Source: Actinomycetospora sp. NBRC 106375
GTDB taxonomy: Bacteria; Actinomycetota; Actinomycetes; Mycobacteriales; Pseudonocardiaceae
Length of the DNA stretch: 64,000 bases
Direction of reading: 5' to 3'
Assembly: GCF_030269665.1 (NCBI RefSeq)
Contig: NZ_BSTS01000015.1
Location: 62,001 to 126,000, forward strand
A program made the translations under genes and the position numbers. This document shows, piece after piece, positions 26,354 through 35,077 of this stretch (within the stretch, counting starts at the first letter, position 1; the number at the start of each line of letters is the position of its first letter). The notes beneath the pieces were generated by a model. It was not told where the DNA came from. It searched no databases and saw nothing but the letters and a program-made list of their open reading frames with translations.

Positions 26354-26379
26354 CGCTCCCAGCTCGCCCCGCACGACGC

Positions 26380-26418
26380 GCACGGGGCCGGTCGGATCTC
26401 CTCCGACCGGCCCCGTGC
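26380..26418 (+). terminator. strong terminator of the betaine methyltransferase gene
   Basis: A perfect 17-bp stem (26380-26396 with 26402-26418) with a 5-nt loop, 26 bases after the stop. It is the best hairpin in the window. Confidence 0.88.
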
Positions 26419-26536
26419 CGTGTCTGCGAAGCCCGGGGTGTTCGAGCAATGCGGCTTTCCTGGCGTCTGACGCCAGAATCGCCACACGCTCGCTGATGCG
26501 ACACGCCGTCGGGGTGCCAGCCTGGCGTCCACAGGC

Positions 26537-26563
26537 GGCACGCAGCGAAGCGGAGCCGCCGCG
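26537..26563 (+). repeat. 27-bp hairpin repeat, copy B
   Basis: See copy A at 23158-23184; 25 of 27 bases are identical. Here it lies in the gap between the betaine gene terminator and the next minus-strand gene. Confidence 0.55.
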
Positions 26564-26590
26564 CCGGAGGCGAAACACCCTCGTTCATTG

Positions 26591-27412
26591 TCAGGACATC
26601 CGCCCGCTCGCGGCGTCGAGGGCCGCGGCGAGGGCGTCGGCGACCGCGTCCCGACGCTCGGGGTCGCGGCGCAGGGACCGGGACAGCTCGAGGTGCACGA
26701 ACGCCGCCCCGGCCCGCGCGGCCGCGCGGCCCTGGACGTTGCGCCGCCCGAGGAGGTCCGCCCAACGCGGGTCGTCGCCGGTGCTGATGCGCTCACCCGC
26801 GGCCGCCAGCCCGGCGCGCACGGCGTCGACGAGGGCCCCGTGCGCCGCCGCCCCGGGCGAGAGCACGACGTCGACGTCGCCCCGGTCCGCGAAACCGTGC
26901 AGCTGGACCTGCGGGAGCCCTCGCCCCGCGAGGACCGCGGCGATCCGGGCGAACGGGCTGTCCTCGCGGACGACGACGTCGGCGGGGCAGTCGACGCGGT
27001 CGGTGGCCGTGCGCGGTGCGCCGGCGATCCGGTGGGCGCCGGCCTGCAGGACCAGCGTGGCGGGACGTCGCTCGTGGACGGCGAATGCGATCCGCTCGGT
27101 GTCGAGGTCGGCGTTGGGGTGCGGCACCTCGACCACCGCGTCCGGCGCCACCCCGGGCCGGAACACGAGGACGAGCCACGCGCGCTCGGCCGTCGGGTCC
27201 GACGACAGCACGAGCTCGCCGTCGATCTTCTCGGCCGCGAGGCCCAGGCGCTCCCCCGTCCGGCACGCCCGGACGACGTCCGCGGCGGCGAGCGCGTCGG
27301 CCAGGTCGGCGAGGTCGTCCACCTCGGCGCCGACGGGCGCCCGGTACGGGCCGCGGCGGCTCATGGCGGCAGCGAGGTCGACGATCCGCGCCGTCACCTC
27401 CGCGTCGCCCAC
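26591..27412 (-). CDS. conserved protein, possible amidohydrolase-like enzyme
   Basis: 273 residues from a GTG at 27412; an ATG 16 codons later is an alternative. A regular pattern of His-containing motifs runs along the second half: VEVPHPNADLDTERIAF, VLQAGAHR, VQLHGFAD and FVHLELSRSLRRDP, with a GRRNVQGRAAARAG segment between the last two. Paired His/Glu motifs of this sort resemble metal-dependent amidohydrolases of the N-formylglutamate or poly-glutamate hydrolase kind. I do not have an exact family, so the enzyme class is inferred. No signal peptide is visible. It has no tight neighbours. Confidence 0.65.
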   Translation of the reverse strand: MGDAEVTARIVDLAAAMSRRGPYRAPVGAEVDDLADLADALAAADVVRACRTGERLGLAAEKIDGELVLSSDPTAERAWLVLVFRPGVAPDAVVEVPHPNADLDTERIAFAVHERRPATLVLQAGAHRIAGAPRTATDRVDCPADVVVREDSPFARIAAVLAGRGLPQVQLHGFADRGDVDVVLSPGAAAHGALVDAVRAGLAAAGERISTGDDPRWADLLGRRNVQGRAAARAGAAFVHLELSRSLRRDPERRDAVADALAAALDAASGRMS

Positions 27413-27474
27413 CGCCCGGACTCTGCCAGGTGCGGAGCACCGCGATCGTCCGGACGCCGCCAGGCCCGAGACAT

Positions 27475-27517
27475 GAACGGCGCGTTCGCTGCATCGCACG
27501 CAGCGAGAGCGCCGTTC
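27475..27517 (-). terminator. terminator of the Pro-rich protein gene
   Basis: GAACGGCGC (27475-27483) pairs with GCGCCGTTC (27509-27517), and the inner TTCGCTGC/GCAGCGA pairing extends it. It lies just past the stop of the minus-strand gene ending at 27543. Confidence 0.65.
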
Positions 27518-27542
27518 GTTCGTCTCCGGGGCCGGGGCGGGC

Positions 27543-28763
27543 TCAGCGCGCGGGCTGCGGCGGGCCCCAGACCGGCCGCGACCCGGCGACCGGCGTGCCA
27601 GGCACGGGCTCGCGCCGGATCGGCGCCCGCCGGCGACCCGAGGACGCCGTCCCGCCCGGGGCCGGCGGCTCCCCCTCGGTGCCGCCGGGCGGCGGCGGGA
27701 CGGTCGGCGGCGCCGTGAGGGTGCGGGGCTGCGAGGGCGGCGAGACCGCCGTGCGCACGGGTGGCTCCGCGGGCGCCGACGCCGACGGGCCCCGGCCGGG
27801 TGCGGGCGGGCCCGACGGCGCCGGCCCGGCCGACGGAGGAGGCACCGGCCCGAGACCAGGACCGGACGCAGCCCCGGCCGGTGGCGCGACGGGACCGCGG
27901 GACGGCGCGGGGCCGGGAGTCACGGCAGGCGCCCCGGCCCCCGCGGACGCACGAGGTCCCGCGGGCGCGCCAGGCCCGGTCGGCGGAACGGGGCCGACCA
28001 GTGGCACGGCGCCGGCCGACGGCACGGGTCCCGCAGGCGCAGCAGGCCCAGACGGTGCACCGGGGCCCGCCGCAGGCCCCGGCCCGGCCTGAGGTCCGGG
28101 CCCCGCCTGGGGCACGGGCCCGGCGCCCGGCGGCGGCACCGGACGCAGGCCCGCGACGCCGGCGTGGGCCGTGGGGGCGGCCGGCGACCCGGGCAGGAGC
28201 GTGGTGGTGCTGCCGGGCCCGTCAGGTCCGGCCGGCACCGAGGTCAGGCGCCGGGATCCGAGCACCGAGGTCGGCGCCACGGCGGTGACGGCGTCGTCGC
28301 CGGGCGGGGCGGACGGCACCGCGGCGAGGACCGGGGACGACGGTCCGGAAGACGGCACGGCCGCCAACGCGTCCGAGGACGCCGCGAGGGGCCAGGGCTC
28401 GCGCACGACGGTGTCGGTGTCGGCACCCCCACTCGGCACCGCCACGGCTCGGTCCGGCTCGGATCCTCGCGCCGGTGCCACCGGACCGGGCGACGCCCCG
28501 TGCCGCCCGCCGGCAGAGGACACCCCGCCCCGGGCCACCTCGCCCGGCGACCCGTGCCGCTCCGACGCCTCCGACGCCTCCGACGCACCGTGGCTCCCAC
28601 GCGGCTCGGCGTCGCCCGGGACGGCATCACCCGCGACCGCGAGCTCCTCGTCGGCCGGGGCCGCGTGCCGTGGACCCAACGCCGGGCGGGCGCCGTCACG
28701 CCGCGCGTGGCGCCCGTTCGGCCCGCGAGCTCCTGCTCCGGGGGGTTCGGCCGGTGCTGCCAT
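27543..28763 (-). CDS. Pro/Gly/Ala-rich disordered protein
   Basis: 406 residues from an ATG at 28763. There is no folded domain, signal peptide or membrane segment. The first third is charged and Ala/Ser-rich (a short EASEASE repeat); the rest is Pro/Gly/Ala-rich with repeated GPVPPxGPG-type units and a basic C-terminus (RRRAPIRREPVP). Long open frames exist on the other strand as well, as expected of such composition, so coding on this strand is supported mainly by the terminator placed just after its stop. Function unknown. Confidence 0.5.
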   Translation of the reverse strand: MAAPAEPPGAGARGPNGRHARRDGARPALGPRHAAPADEELAVAGDAVPGDAEPRGSHGASEASEASERHGSPGEVARGGVSSAGGRHGASPGPVAPARGSEPDRAVAVPSGGADTDTVVREPWPLAASSDALAAVPSSGPSSPVLAAVPSAPPGDDAVTAVAPTSVLGSRRLTSVPAGPDGPGSTTTLLPGSPAAPTAHAGVAGLRPVPPPGAGPVPQAGPGPQAGPGPAAGPGAPSGPAAPAGPVPSAGAVPLVGPVPPTGPGAPAGPRASAGAGAPAVTPGPAPSRGPVAPPAGAASGPGLGPVPPPSAGPAPSGPPAPGRGPSASAPAEPPVRTAVSPPSQPRTLTAPPTVPPPPGGTEGEPPAPGGTASSGRRRAPIRREPVPGTPVAGSRPVWGPPQPAR

Positions 28764-29046
28764 GCGGACCAGTGTGTCGCGTCCACGCAGCGCGTCCTGT
28801 CCGGGGGACCGCTGCTGGGCCGTCGGAGTGGCGGGAGCCCGTGCGGGAGACTCCTCCCGTGACGCCACGCAGCGTGTCAAGCTGGCTACGTTCCGCACCG
28901 GGTGACGCTCGTCCCTCCCGGAGCAACGCAGCGCTCACCCCGGACGTCGAATGATCGGGCCCGACGCCGAGGACGCCGCCGACCACCGCCCGACCCCGCC
29001 CGACCCCCGCGCGGCCAGCACGCGTCGACCAGGGAAGCTGAGGCCC

Positions 29047-30411
29047 ATGACGTCCGTGTCGTATCCGTCCGGTCCGGAGACCGACATCGAGCTCACCGAG
29101 TCGAACCGCCTGCAGTCCCGCCTGCACGACCTCGTGCCCGGCGGGGCGCACACCTACGCGCGCGGCTCGGACCAGTACCCCGAGCACATGACCCCGGTCC
29201 TCGAGCGCGGTCGCGGGGCGCGGGTCTGGGACGTGGACGGGAACGAATACGTCGAGTACGGCATGGGGCTGCGCGCCGTGACGCTGGGCCACGCGTACGA
29301 GCCGGTGAACGCCGCGGTCCGGGCAGCGCTCGACGACGGCATCAGCTTCTCCCGCCCCCACCGCCTGGAGCTGCAGGCCGCCGAGGACTTCCTGGGCCTC
29401 GTGTCGGGCGCGGACATGGTCAAGTTCGCCAAGAACGGGTCCGACGCGACCACCGCCGCGCTGAAGCTGGCCCGCGCGGCCACGGGGCGGGACATGGTCG
29501 CCGTGGCCGACCAGCCGTTCTTCTCGACCGACGACTGGTTCATCGGCCACACGCCGATGAACGCCGGCATCCCCGAGACGACGCGCCACGAGACCGTCCG
29601 CTTCGCCTACAACGACGTCGCGTCGCTGCGCGCGCTCTTCGACGCCTACCCGGGCCGCATCGCCGCCGTGTTCATGGAGGCCGCCACGGGGCTGCTCGAG
29701 CCCGCGCCGGGCTTCCTCGAGGGCGTCCGCGAGCTGTGCACGGCGCAGGGCGCGGTCCTGGTGTTCGACGAGATGATCACCGGGTTCCGCTGGTCGGAGC
29801 ACGGGGCCCAGGGCGTCTACGGCGTCACGCCGGACCTCTCGACGTGGGGCAAGGCGATGGGCAACGGCTTCCCGGTGTCCGCGCTGGCCGGGCGGCGCGA
29901 GCTCATGGAGCTGGGTGGCCTGCGCACGGACCGCGAGCGCGTGTTCCTGCTCTCGACCACCCACGGCCCCGAGACCGCCGGGCTCACCGCGTTCCGGGCC
30001 GTCGTCGAGGCCTACCGCCGCGAGGACCCGGTCGCGACGATGCGCCGCCAGGGCACGACGCTCGCCGAGGCCGCCAACGAGGTGATCGCGGCGGCCGGCA
30101 TGAGCGAGTACGTCGACGTCGCGGGCCACCCGTCGTGCCTGGTGTTCCGCACCCGGGACGCCGAGGGCAGGCCGTCGCAGGAGATGCGCACGGTCTTCCT
30201 CGCCGAGCTGCTGCGCCGCGGGGTGCTCGGGCAGTCGTTCGTCATCTCCGCGGCGCACACCGACGCCGACGTCGAGCAGACCGTGGCCGCCGTGGCCGGC
30301 GCGCTCCCGGCCTACGAACGGGCGCTGGCCGAGGGCGCCGGGTCGGTGCTCGACGGCCGCCCCGTCGCGCCGGCCCTGCGTCCGATGGCGGCGCCCCGAC
30401 GGCTCACGTAG
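29047..30411 (+). CDS. glutamate-1-semialdehyde aminomutase-like class III aminotransferase
   Basis: 454 residues from ATG 29047. PLP-fold type I with the class III order: substrate/PLP segment FAKNGSDATTAALKLARAATG, the Asp motif VLVFDEMITGFRW, and the Schiff-base Lys in STWGKAMGNGFPVSAL. It is 20-30 residues longer than HemL and has no heme genes nearby, so it is more likely an aminotransferase/aminomutase of specialised metabolism than HemL itself. It converges on the PhyH-like dioxygenase gene with a shared terminator, and galE follows. A role in making an amino-sugar or amino-acid decoration of the polysaccharide is possible but inferred from position only. Confidence 0.85.
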   Translation: MTSVSYPSGPETDIELTESNRLQSRLHDLVPGGAHTYARGSDQYPEHMTPVLERGRGARVWDVDGNEYVEYGMGLRAVTLGHAYEPVNAAVRAALDDGISFSRPHRLELQAAEDFLGLVSGADMVKFAKNGSDATTAALKLARAATGRDMVAVADQPFFSTDDWFIGHTPMNAGIPETTRHETVRFAYNDVASLRALFDAYPGRIAAVFMEAATGLLEPAPGFLEGVRELCTAQGAVLVFDEMITGFRWSEHGAQGVYGVTPDLSTWGKAMGNGFPVSALAGRRELMELGGLRTDRERVFLLSTTHGPETAGLTAFRAVVEAYRREDPVATMRRQGTTLAEAANEVIAAAGMSEYVDVAGHPSCLVFRTRDAEGRPSQEMRTVFLAELLRRGVLGQSFVISAAHTDADVEQTVAAVAGALPAYERALAEGAGSVLDGRPVAPALRPMAAPRRLT

Positions 30412-30422
30412 GCGACGGCGGT

Positions 30423-30454
30423 CCCGCGGCGGCCCACCCGGGAGCCGCCGCGGG
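30423..30454. terminator. two-sided terminator between convergent genes
   Basis: A perfect 11-bp stem (30423-30433 with 30444-30454) with a 10-nt loop in the 49-bp gap between the aminotransferase and the dioxygenase. Confidence 0.75.
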
Positions 30455-30460
30455 GAGCGG

Positions 30461-31360
30461 TCAGGCCATCACCACCGGCACCGCGGCGCCGTCGTAGGCC
30501 GCCGCGAGCTCCTCGGGCATCGGCGCGAGGTCGGACGCCCGCACGAAGTCGCGCAGCGTCGTGCCCGTGCACCGGCAGTCGAGGTTCGGCGAGCCCCGCC
30601 GCGCCGCCACGTCGTCGATGTCGACGACCCGGAAGTCGATCGAGAAACGGGTGCGCCCCGAGGTGTTCGGCACCGAGGAGTGGAGCTGGTTGCCCGAGAA
30701 GACCATCATCCCGCCGACCTCGGGCACGACGCGCACCTGCGGGTCGAGCTCGATCGGCTCCTCGGGGGTGGGCTGGTCGCGGGTGTCGGTGCCGACGTGC
30801 TTCGCGGCGTCCTTGCGGCTCGTCCGGTTCCACTCGACGTAGTCGTAGCGGTAGGAGCCGTTCGCGATCCCCTGCGTCATGTACTTCGGGTGGAAGGCCA
30901 TGACGTTGTCGCTCGTCGCGGGGTAGACCGGCATCCACCAGTTGGTCTGGCACAGGGGCGCGGAGTACCAGGTGTCGCGGTGCGGGTGGAACGCGAACGC
31001 GATGCCGGTGGTCAGGTAGTCGTCCGACGTCGACGTGCGCAGCCGCGGCACGTCGAAGTAGGTGCGCTCCAGGTCGCACCCGCGCTCGGAGAGGATCTGC
31101 GGGAGCAGCTCCTTGCACCGCGGGTGGTGGATGAACCGCGGCTTGAGCTCGGCGAGCAGCGCCGCGTACTCGTGCACGTCCATGGTGTGCTGCGCGAGCT
31201 CGGGATCGAGATCCCCGAACGCCTCCTGCACGAGGTCGCGGGTGAACTCGACGAGCGCGAGCGTGCTGGGTCCCGCCCCGTAGACGAGGACGTCACCGCG
31301 GTAGAGGTACGCGCGGCGGGTCGCGTCGTCGAACGGCGGGTTCGACAGCACGTTGGTCAT
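30461..31360 (-). CDS. PhyH-like Fe(II)/2-oxoglutarate dioxygenase
   Basis: 299 residues from an ATG at 31360 with GAGGAGG upstream. The metal triad fits HPHRDTW (His-x-Asp, about residues 126-132) and the distal His in SGNQLHSSVPNTSG, followed by TRFSIDFR where Arg would bind 2-oxoglutarate. The family hydroxylates or halogenates small molecules; PhyH-type members also act on free amino acids and osmolytes. It is transcribed toward the aminotransferase and divergent from galE. Substrate unknown. The neighbouring aminotransferase suggests both act on one amino compound; that is inference. Confidence 0.8.
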   Translation of the reverse strand: MTNVLSNPPFDDATRRAYLYRGDVLVYGAGPSTLALVEFTRDLVQEAFGDLDPELAQHTMDVHEYAALLAELKPRFIHHPRCKELLPQILSERGCDLERTYFDVPRLRTSTSDDYLTTGIAFAFHPHRDTWYSAPLCQTNWWMPVYPATSDNVMAFHPKYMTQGIANGSYRYDYVEWNRTSRKDAAKHVGTDTRDQPTPEEPIELDPQVRVVPEVGGMMVFSGNQLHSSVPNTSGRTRFSIDFRVVDIDDVAARRGSPNLDCRCTGTTLRDFVRASDLAPMPEELAAAYDGAAVPVVMA

Positions 31361-31527
31361 GTCCTACCTCCTCGGCCCCCGGCCTCCCTCCCCCGGCCGC
31401 GACATCGGACCTCGCAGGGAGACACCGGATCGGTGGTTCTGCACTGGTGGTGTCGGTCTCGTTCAACGATTCGTTTCTCCATCTGTCACTCGTTCGTGGT
31501 AATGCGACAATTCGGACGGGGCATTGT

Positions 31528-31544
31528 GTGACGATCTCAGTCAC
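31528..31544. promoter_or_regulatory. inverted repeat GTGAC-N7-GTCAC, possible operator
   Basis: A perfect 5+7+5 inverted repeat in the 284-bp gap between the divergent dioxygenase and galE genes, within a stretch that is noticeably AT-richer (31440-31560). It may control one or both genes. The spacing is longer than a CRP site. Confidence 0.4.
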
Positions 31545-31644
31545 GCTCCGCGCACATCACGGGACGATCAAGCGGCTGTCCGCGGGTGCCTCGTAACCTC
31601 CTCGCCCGGGAACTCGTCCGGTGACACGCGAGGGGAGCGGCGAG

Positions 31645-32613
31645 GTGGAGCAGCGGTGGCTGGTGACCGGGGGTGCGGGCTACATCGGCGCGCACACCGT
31701 GCGGGCGCTGCGGGCGCGCGGCGACGACGTCGTGGTGCTCGACGACCTCACGAGCGGCCTCGCCGAGCGCGTCGACGACGACGTGCCGCTGGTGCGCGCG
31801 ACCGTCCTGGACACCGACGCCGTCGCCGGGGCGATCACCGGGCACCGCCTCGACGGCGTCATGCACTTCGCCGCGCGCAAGAGCGTCCCGGAGTCCGTGG
31901 CCCACCCGCTCTGGTACTGGCACGAGAACATCGAGGGCCTGCGCTCGGTGCTCGAGGCCGCCACCCGCACCGGCGTCGATCGCGTCGTCTACTCCTCGAG
32001 CGCGGCGGTCTACGGCGCGACCTCCGGCGCCGCGGTCGCCGAGGACGCCCCCTGCGCGCCGGTGAACGCCTACGGCAGCACCAAGCTCGCCGGGGAGTGG
32101 ATGCTCGCCGACGTCCACCGCTCCACCGGCCTGCGCTACGTCGCACTGCGCTACTTCAACGTCGCCGGCGCCCGCGACGCCCGCCTCGCCGACCGCGGGC
32201 AGGCCAACCTCGTGCCGATCGCGCTCGACGCCGTCGCCCGCGGCGCGGCGCCGGCGGTGTTCGGCACCGATTACGACACCCCGGACGGCAGCTGCGTGCG
32301 CGACTTCGTCCACGTCGACGACCTCGCCGACGCCCACGTCGCCGCGACCGCGCTGCTCGAGGAGCCCGGCGCCGAGACGCTCAACGTCGGCGTCGGGCGC
32401 GGCTACTCGGTGCTCGAGGTCGTCGCGGCCATCGCCCGCGCCACCGGCCGGTCCGTTGAGCCCGCGGTGGCCGACCGCCGCCCCGGCGACCCGCCCGCGG
32501 TCGTCGCCGACGTCACCCGCATCCGCGAACGCCTCGGCTGGACCGCGACCCGCGACCTCGACGACATCGTCACCAGTGCGCTGCGCGCTCGTGAGCAGTT
32601 CGGCACGCTATAG
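31645..32613 (+). CDS. galE: UDP-glucose 4-epimerase
   Basis: 322 residues from a GTG at 31645 with AGGGGAG seven bases before. The extended SDR motifs are complete: WLVTGGAGYIGAHTV, MHFAARKSVPES, VYSSSAAVYG, YGSTKLAGEW (Tyr-x3-Lys) and LRYFNVAGA, plus the C-terminal NVGVGRGYSVLEVV. It interconverts UDP-glucose and UDP-galactose (or the N-acetyl forms). It opens the exopolysaccharide locus and converges with the deacetylase gene, leaving 13 bp between stops. Family confident; the exact sugar is not settled by sequence. Confidence 0.92.
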   Translation: MEQRWLVTGGAGYIGAHTVRALRARGDDVVVLDDLTSGLAERVDDDVPLVRATVLDTDAVAGAITGHRLDGVMHFAARKSVPESVAHPLWYWHENIEGLRSVLEAATRTGVDRVVYSSSAAVYGATSGAAVAEDAPCAPVNAYGSTKLAGEWMLADVHRSTGLRYVALRYFNVAGARDARLADRGQANLVPIALDAVARGAAPAVFGTDYDTPDGSCVRDFVHVDDLADAHVAATALLEEPGAETLNVGVGRGYSVLEVVAAIARATGRSVEPAVADRRPGDPPAVVADVTRIRERLGWTATRDLDDIVTSALRAREQFGTL

Positions 32614-32620
32614 CGCGCCC

Positions 32621-32647
32621 AGGTGCTCACGTGCGCGGAGCGCACCT
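32621..32647. terminator. hairpin overlapping the deacetylase stop
   Basis: GTGCGC-GGA-GCGCAC (32631-32645), with an outer AGGTGC (32621-32626) and GCACCT (32642-32647) as a competing pairing. It lies at the convergent ends of galE and the deacetylase and includes the last codons of the latter. Confidence 0.55.
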
Positions 32648-33607
32648 GTCCGCGACGGTCGTCGCCAGGCCCACGCCGCGGCGCACCACCGCGCCGGCGA
32701 GCTTCGTCGACTTCCGGCCGACCTTGCCCATCAGCTCGCCCAGATCGGTGTGCGGCGTCACGAGGATGCGGCGCATCGCGAACGGCGAGGCGTCCGGACT
32801 GGCCAGGCCGGCGCGGGTCGTGATCGCGGCGCGGTAGCCCGCCCGTTCGGCGAAGTCCATCGTCCGCTCGTCGTAGTCACCCTTGTTGCCGTTCGGGTAG
32901 GCGAGCAGGTCCACGGTCTGGCCGAGCCCGTCCTCGAGCGCGCGCCGGGAGTCGGTGAGCTCGGCGAGCTGGGTGTCGGGCTCCTCCCGCGCGAGGATGG
33001 GGTGCGTCACCGTGTGGGACCCCACGCCGTGCCCCGTGGCGGCCAGGGCGCGGGCGCCGTCCCAGTCGAGGAACAGCGACGGGGAGGCCGCGGGCGCGGA
33101 GGGGGCGATGCGGGCGGCGATCGCGTCGACGGCGGCGACGCGGGTGGCCCGGTCGACGAGCTTGAGCTCGCTCTTGAGCGCCTCCTGCGTGGCGTGGCGG
33201 GCCTGCGGCGTCGACAGGTCGTGGGTCCGCCCGGCCCACTCGAGGTGGGCGACCTCGGCGCGGTCGAACGCGGCCGCGAGGTCCTCCCACCAGGCGCCCA
33301 CCTCGCGGCTCAGGATGTCCGAGACCAGGAAGAACGTGCCGTGCACGCCGTGGCGGTCGAGCGCGGGCACCGCCGCGTCGAGCCAGTCCGCGTAGCCGTC
33401 GTCGAACGTCAGCGCGACCGACCGCGGCGGCAGCGAGCCGCCCGCGGCGAGGATGTCCACGGCGTCGGAGAGCGGGACCACCGTGGCCAGCCGGTCGAGC
33501 AGCGCGAGCTGCCGCTCGAAGCCCCGGCGACCCGTCTCGGGATCGGCCGGCGCGTACGGCGTGGGGTCGATGTTGTGCCAACCCAGCACCAGCAGCCGAC
33601 GGCTCAT
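32627..33607 (-). CDS. polysaccharide deacetylase (NodB domain)
   Basis: 326 residues from an ATG at 33607 (MSRRLLVLGWHN). The NodB core runs from about residue 60: VALTFDDGYADW (catalytic Asp-Asp), then GSHTVTHP (metal His-x3-His), then LLAYPNGNKGDYD. No signal peptide is seen, so it may act on a cytoplasmic, lipid-linked intermediate rather than on the finished polymer. It removes acetyl groups from N-acetyl sugars in an exopolysaccharide or lipid-linked unit. Divergent from the glycosyltransferase operon that starts at 33872, with 264 bp between. Family confident. Confidence 0.88.
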   Translation of the reverse strand: MSRRLLVLGWHNIDPTPYAPADPETGRRGFERQLALLDRLATVVPLSDAVDILAAGGSLPPRSVALTFDDGYADWLDAAVPALDRHGVHGTFFLVSDILSREVGAWWEDLAAAFDRAEVAHLEWAGRTHDLSTPQARHATQEALKSELKLVDRATRVAAVDAIAARIAPSAPAASPSLFLDWDGARALAATGHGVGSHTVTHPILAREEPDTQLAELTDSRRALEDGLGQTVDLLAYPNGNKGDYDERTMDFAERAGYRAAITTRAGLASPDASPFAMRRILVTPHTDLGELMGKVGRKSTKLAGAVVRRGVGLATTVADRCAPRT

Positions 33608-33871
33608 GGCGGCCGATCCTAGGAGCCGCCGGTCGCGCGCCCGACGACGGTGCGGCGTCGTCGTGTGTCCGGATCCGCGGCAACGACGGGGGGTGCCCGG
33701 ACGTCCTAGAACGGGAGGGGAGCGGGAGGACGGCCCTCCTCCGGCCGCTGATAGCTTCGCGCAGCGACCATGTCGACCACCGTCGGTGGTCGGCAGGCGA
33801 CATGGAGGACCAGGTGATGGAGCGCGGTGAGCACGACATCCGACGGGGAATCGCCCACGGAGGGGAGTGTT

Positions 33872-35077
33872 GTGACCGGTAGGGCGCTGATCCTCGTCGA
33901 GAACCTGTCGGTCCCGGCGGACCGCCGGGTCTGGCAGGAGTGCATGACGCTGCGCGACCACGGCTGGGACGTCGAGGTCATCTGCCCGCAGGGCGACGAC
34001 CGCGACACCGATCCCGAGGCGGTCGTCGACGGCGTCCACATCCAGCGCTACCCGCTGGACGCCGCGACCGGGGGGCCCGCGGGCTACCTCCGCGAGTACG
34101 GGCAGGCGCTCTGGCGGACCTACCGGGCGACGCGCAATGTCCGCCGCCGCGGCCCGATCGACGTCGTGCACCTGTGCAACCCGCCGGACCTGTTCTTCGT
34201 CATCGCGCTGGTCCTCAAGCTCGGCGGCACGCGGGTCATCTTCGACCAGCACGACCTGATCCCCGAGCTCTACCTCTCCCGCTTCCGCCCGAAGCGCGAC
34301 GCCCTGTACTGGGCGATGCGCCTCGTCGAGTTCCTCACCTACCGCACCGCCGACGTCGTCGTCTCGACCAACGAGAGCTACCGCGAGCTCGCTGTGCGGC
34401 GCGGGCGCGTGCGTCCCGAGCGCACCTTCACCGTGCGCAGCGCCCCGGCCGGCGAGCGGTTCCACGAGGTGCCCGTCGAGCCCGCACTCCGGCAGGGCAA
34501 GAAGCACCTGCTCGCCTACCTCGGCGTCATGGGCCCGCAGGACGGCGTCGACTACGCGGTGCGCGCGCTGGCGCACCTGCGCGCCGAGCACCGCGACGAC
34601 TGGCACGCCGTGTTCATGGGCAACGGCGACGCGCTCGACGACGTGCGGGCGCTCGCCCACTCGATGGGCCTCGCGGACTGCACCACGTTCACCGGGTGGA
34701 CGAACACCCCGGACATCCTGCGCTACCTCTCGACGGCGTCGGTCGGGCTCGCCCCCGACCCCCGCAATCCCCTCAACGACCTCTCCACGATGAACAAGAT
34801 CGTGGAGTACATGGCGATGGGGATCCCGGTCGTCTCGTTCGACCTGCGCGAGTCGCGGGTCTCCGCCGACGAGGCCGCCGTGTACGCGAGCGACAACTCC
34901 GAGGAGGAGTTCGCCGGACTGATCTCCGAGCTGCTCGACGACCCCGAGCGCCGCCGGCGCATGGGTGAGATCGGCCGCGACCGGGTCACCGGCCCGCTGT
35001 CGTGGAAGCAGTCGGAGCAGGCCCTCGTCGCGGCGTACGACCTCGCCCACAGAGCCCACCGACCCCGGACACGATGA
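33872..35077 (+). CDS. GT4 glycosyltransferase (WbuB-like)
   Basis: 401 residues from a GTG at 33872, chosen because GGAGGGGA lies 6-8 bases upstream; a GTG at 33827 would add 15 residues. The N-terminal domain opens ALILVENLSVPADRRVWQE. The C-terminal GT-B domain has LAYLGVMGPQDGVDYAVRAL and LSTMNKIVEYMAMGIPVVSFD, where the donor nucleotide binds. Retaining glycosyl transfer from an NDP-sugar to a lipid-linked acceptor on the inner membrane face. It is first in a run of five genes with 4-bp overlaps at nearly every junction. Confidence 0.88.
   Translation: MTGRALILVENLSVPADRRVWQECMTLRDHGWDVEVICPQGDDRDTDPEAVVDGVHIQRYPLDAATGGPAGYLREYGQALWRTYRATRNVRRRGPIDVVHLCNPPDLFFVIALVLKLGGTRVIFDQHDLIPELYLSRFRPKRDALYWAMRLVEFLTYRTADVVVSTNESYRELAVRRGRVRPERTFTVRSAPAGERFHEVPVEPALRQGKKHLLAYLGVMGPQDGVDYAVRALAHLRAEHRDDWHAVFMGNGDALDDVRALAHSMGLADCTTFTGWTNTPDILRYLSTASVGLAPDPRNPLNDLSTMNKIVEYMAMGIPVVSFDLRESRVSADEAAVYASDNSEEEFAGLISELLDDPERRRRMGEIGRDRVTGPLSWKQSEQALVAAYDLAHRAHRPRTR

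Noticed and set aside
24638-26578. 646-codon open frame antisense to the betaine methyltransferase
   Set aside because: The plus strand has complete enzyme motifs; the antisense product is Val/Glu/Arg-rich with no known domain.
28171-28905. Plus-strand open frame opposite the Pro-rich gene
   Set aside because: Low complexity on both strands; terminator placement favours the minus strand.
29047-30411. HemL (heme biosynthesis) for the class III aminotransferase
   Set aside because: Context has no heme genes and the protein is longer than HemL, so only the family name is used.
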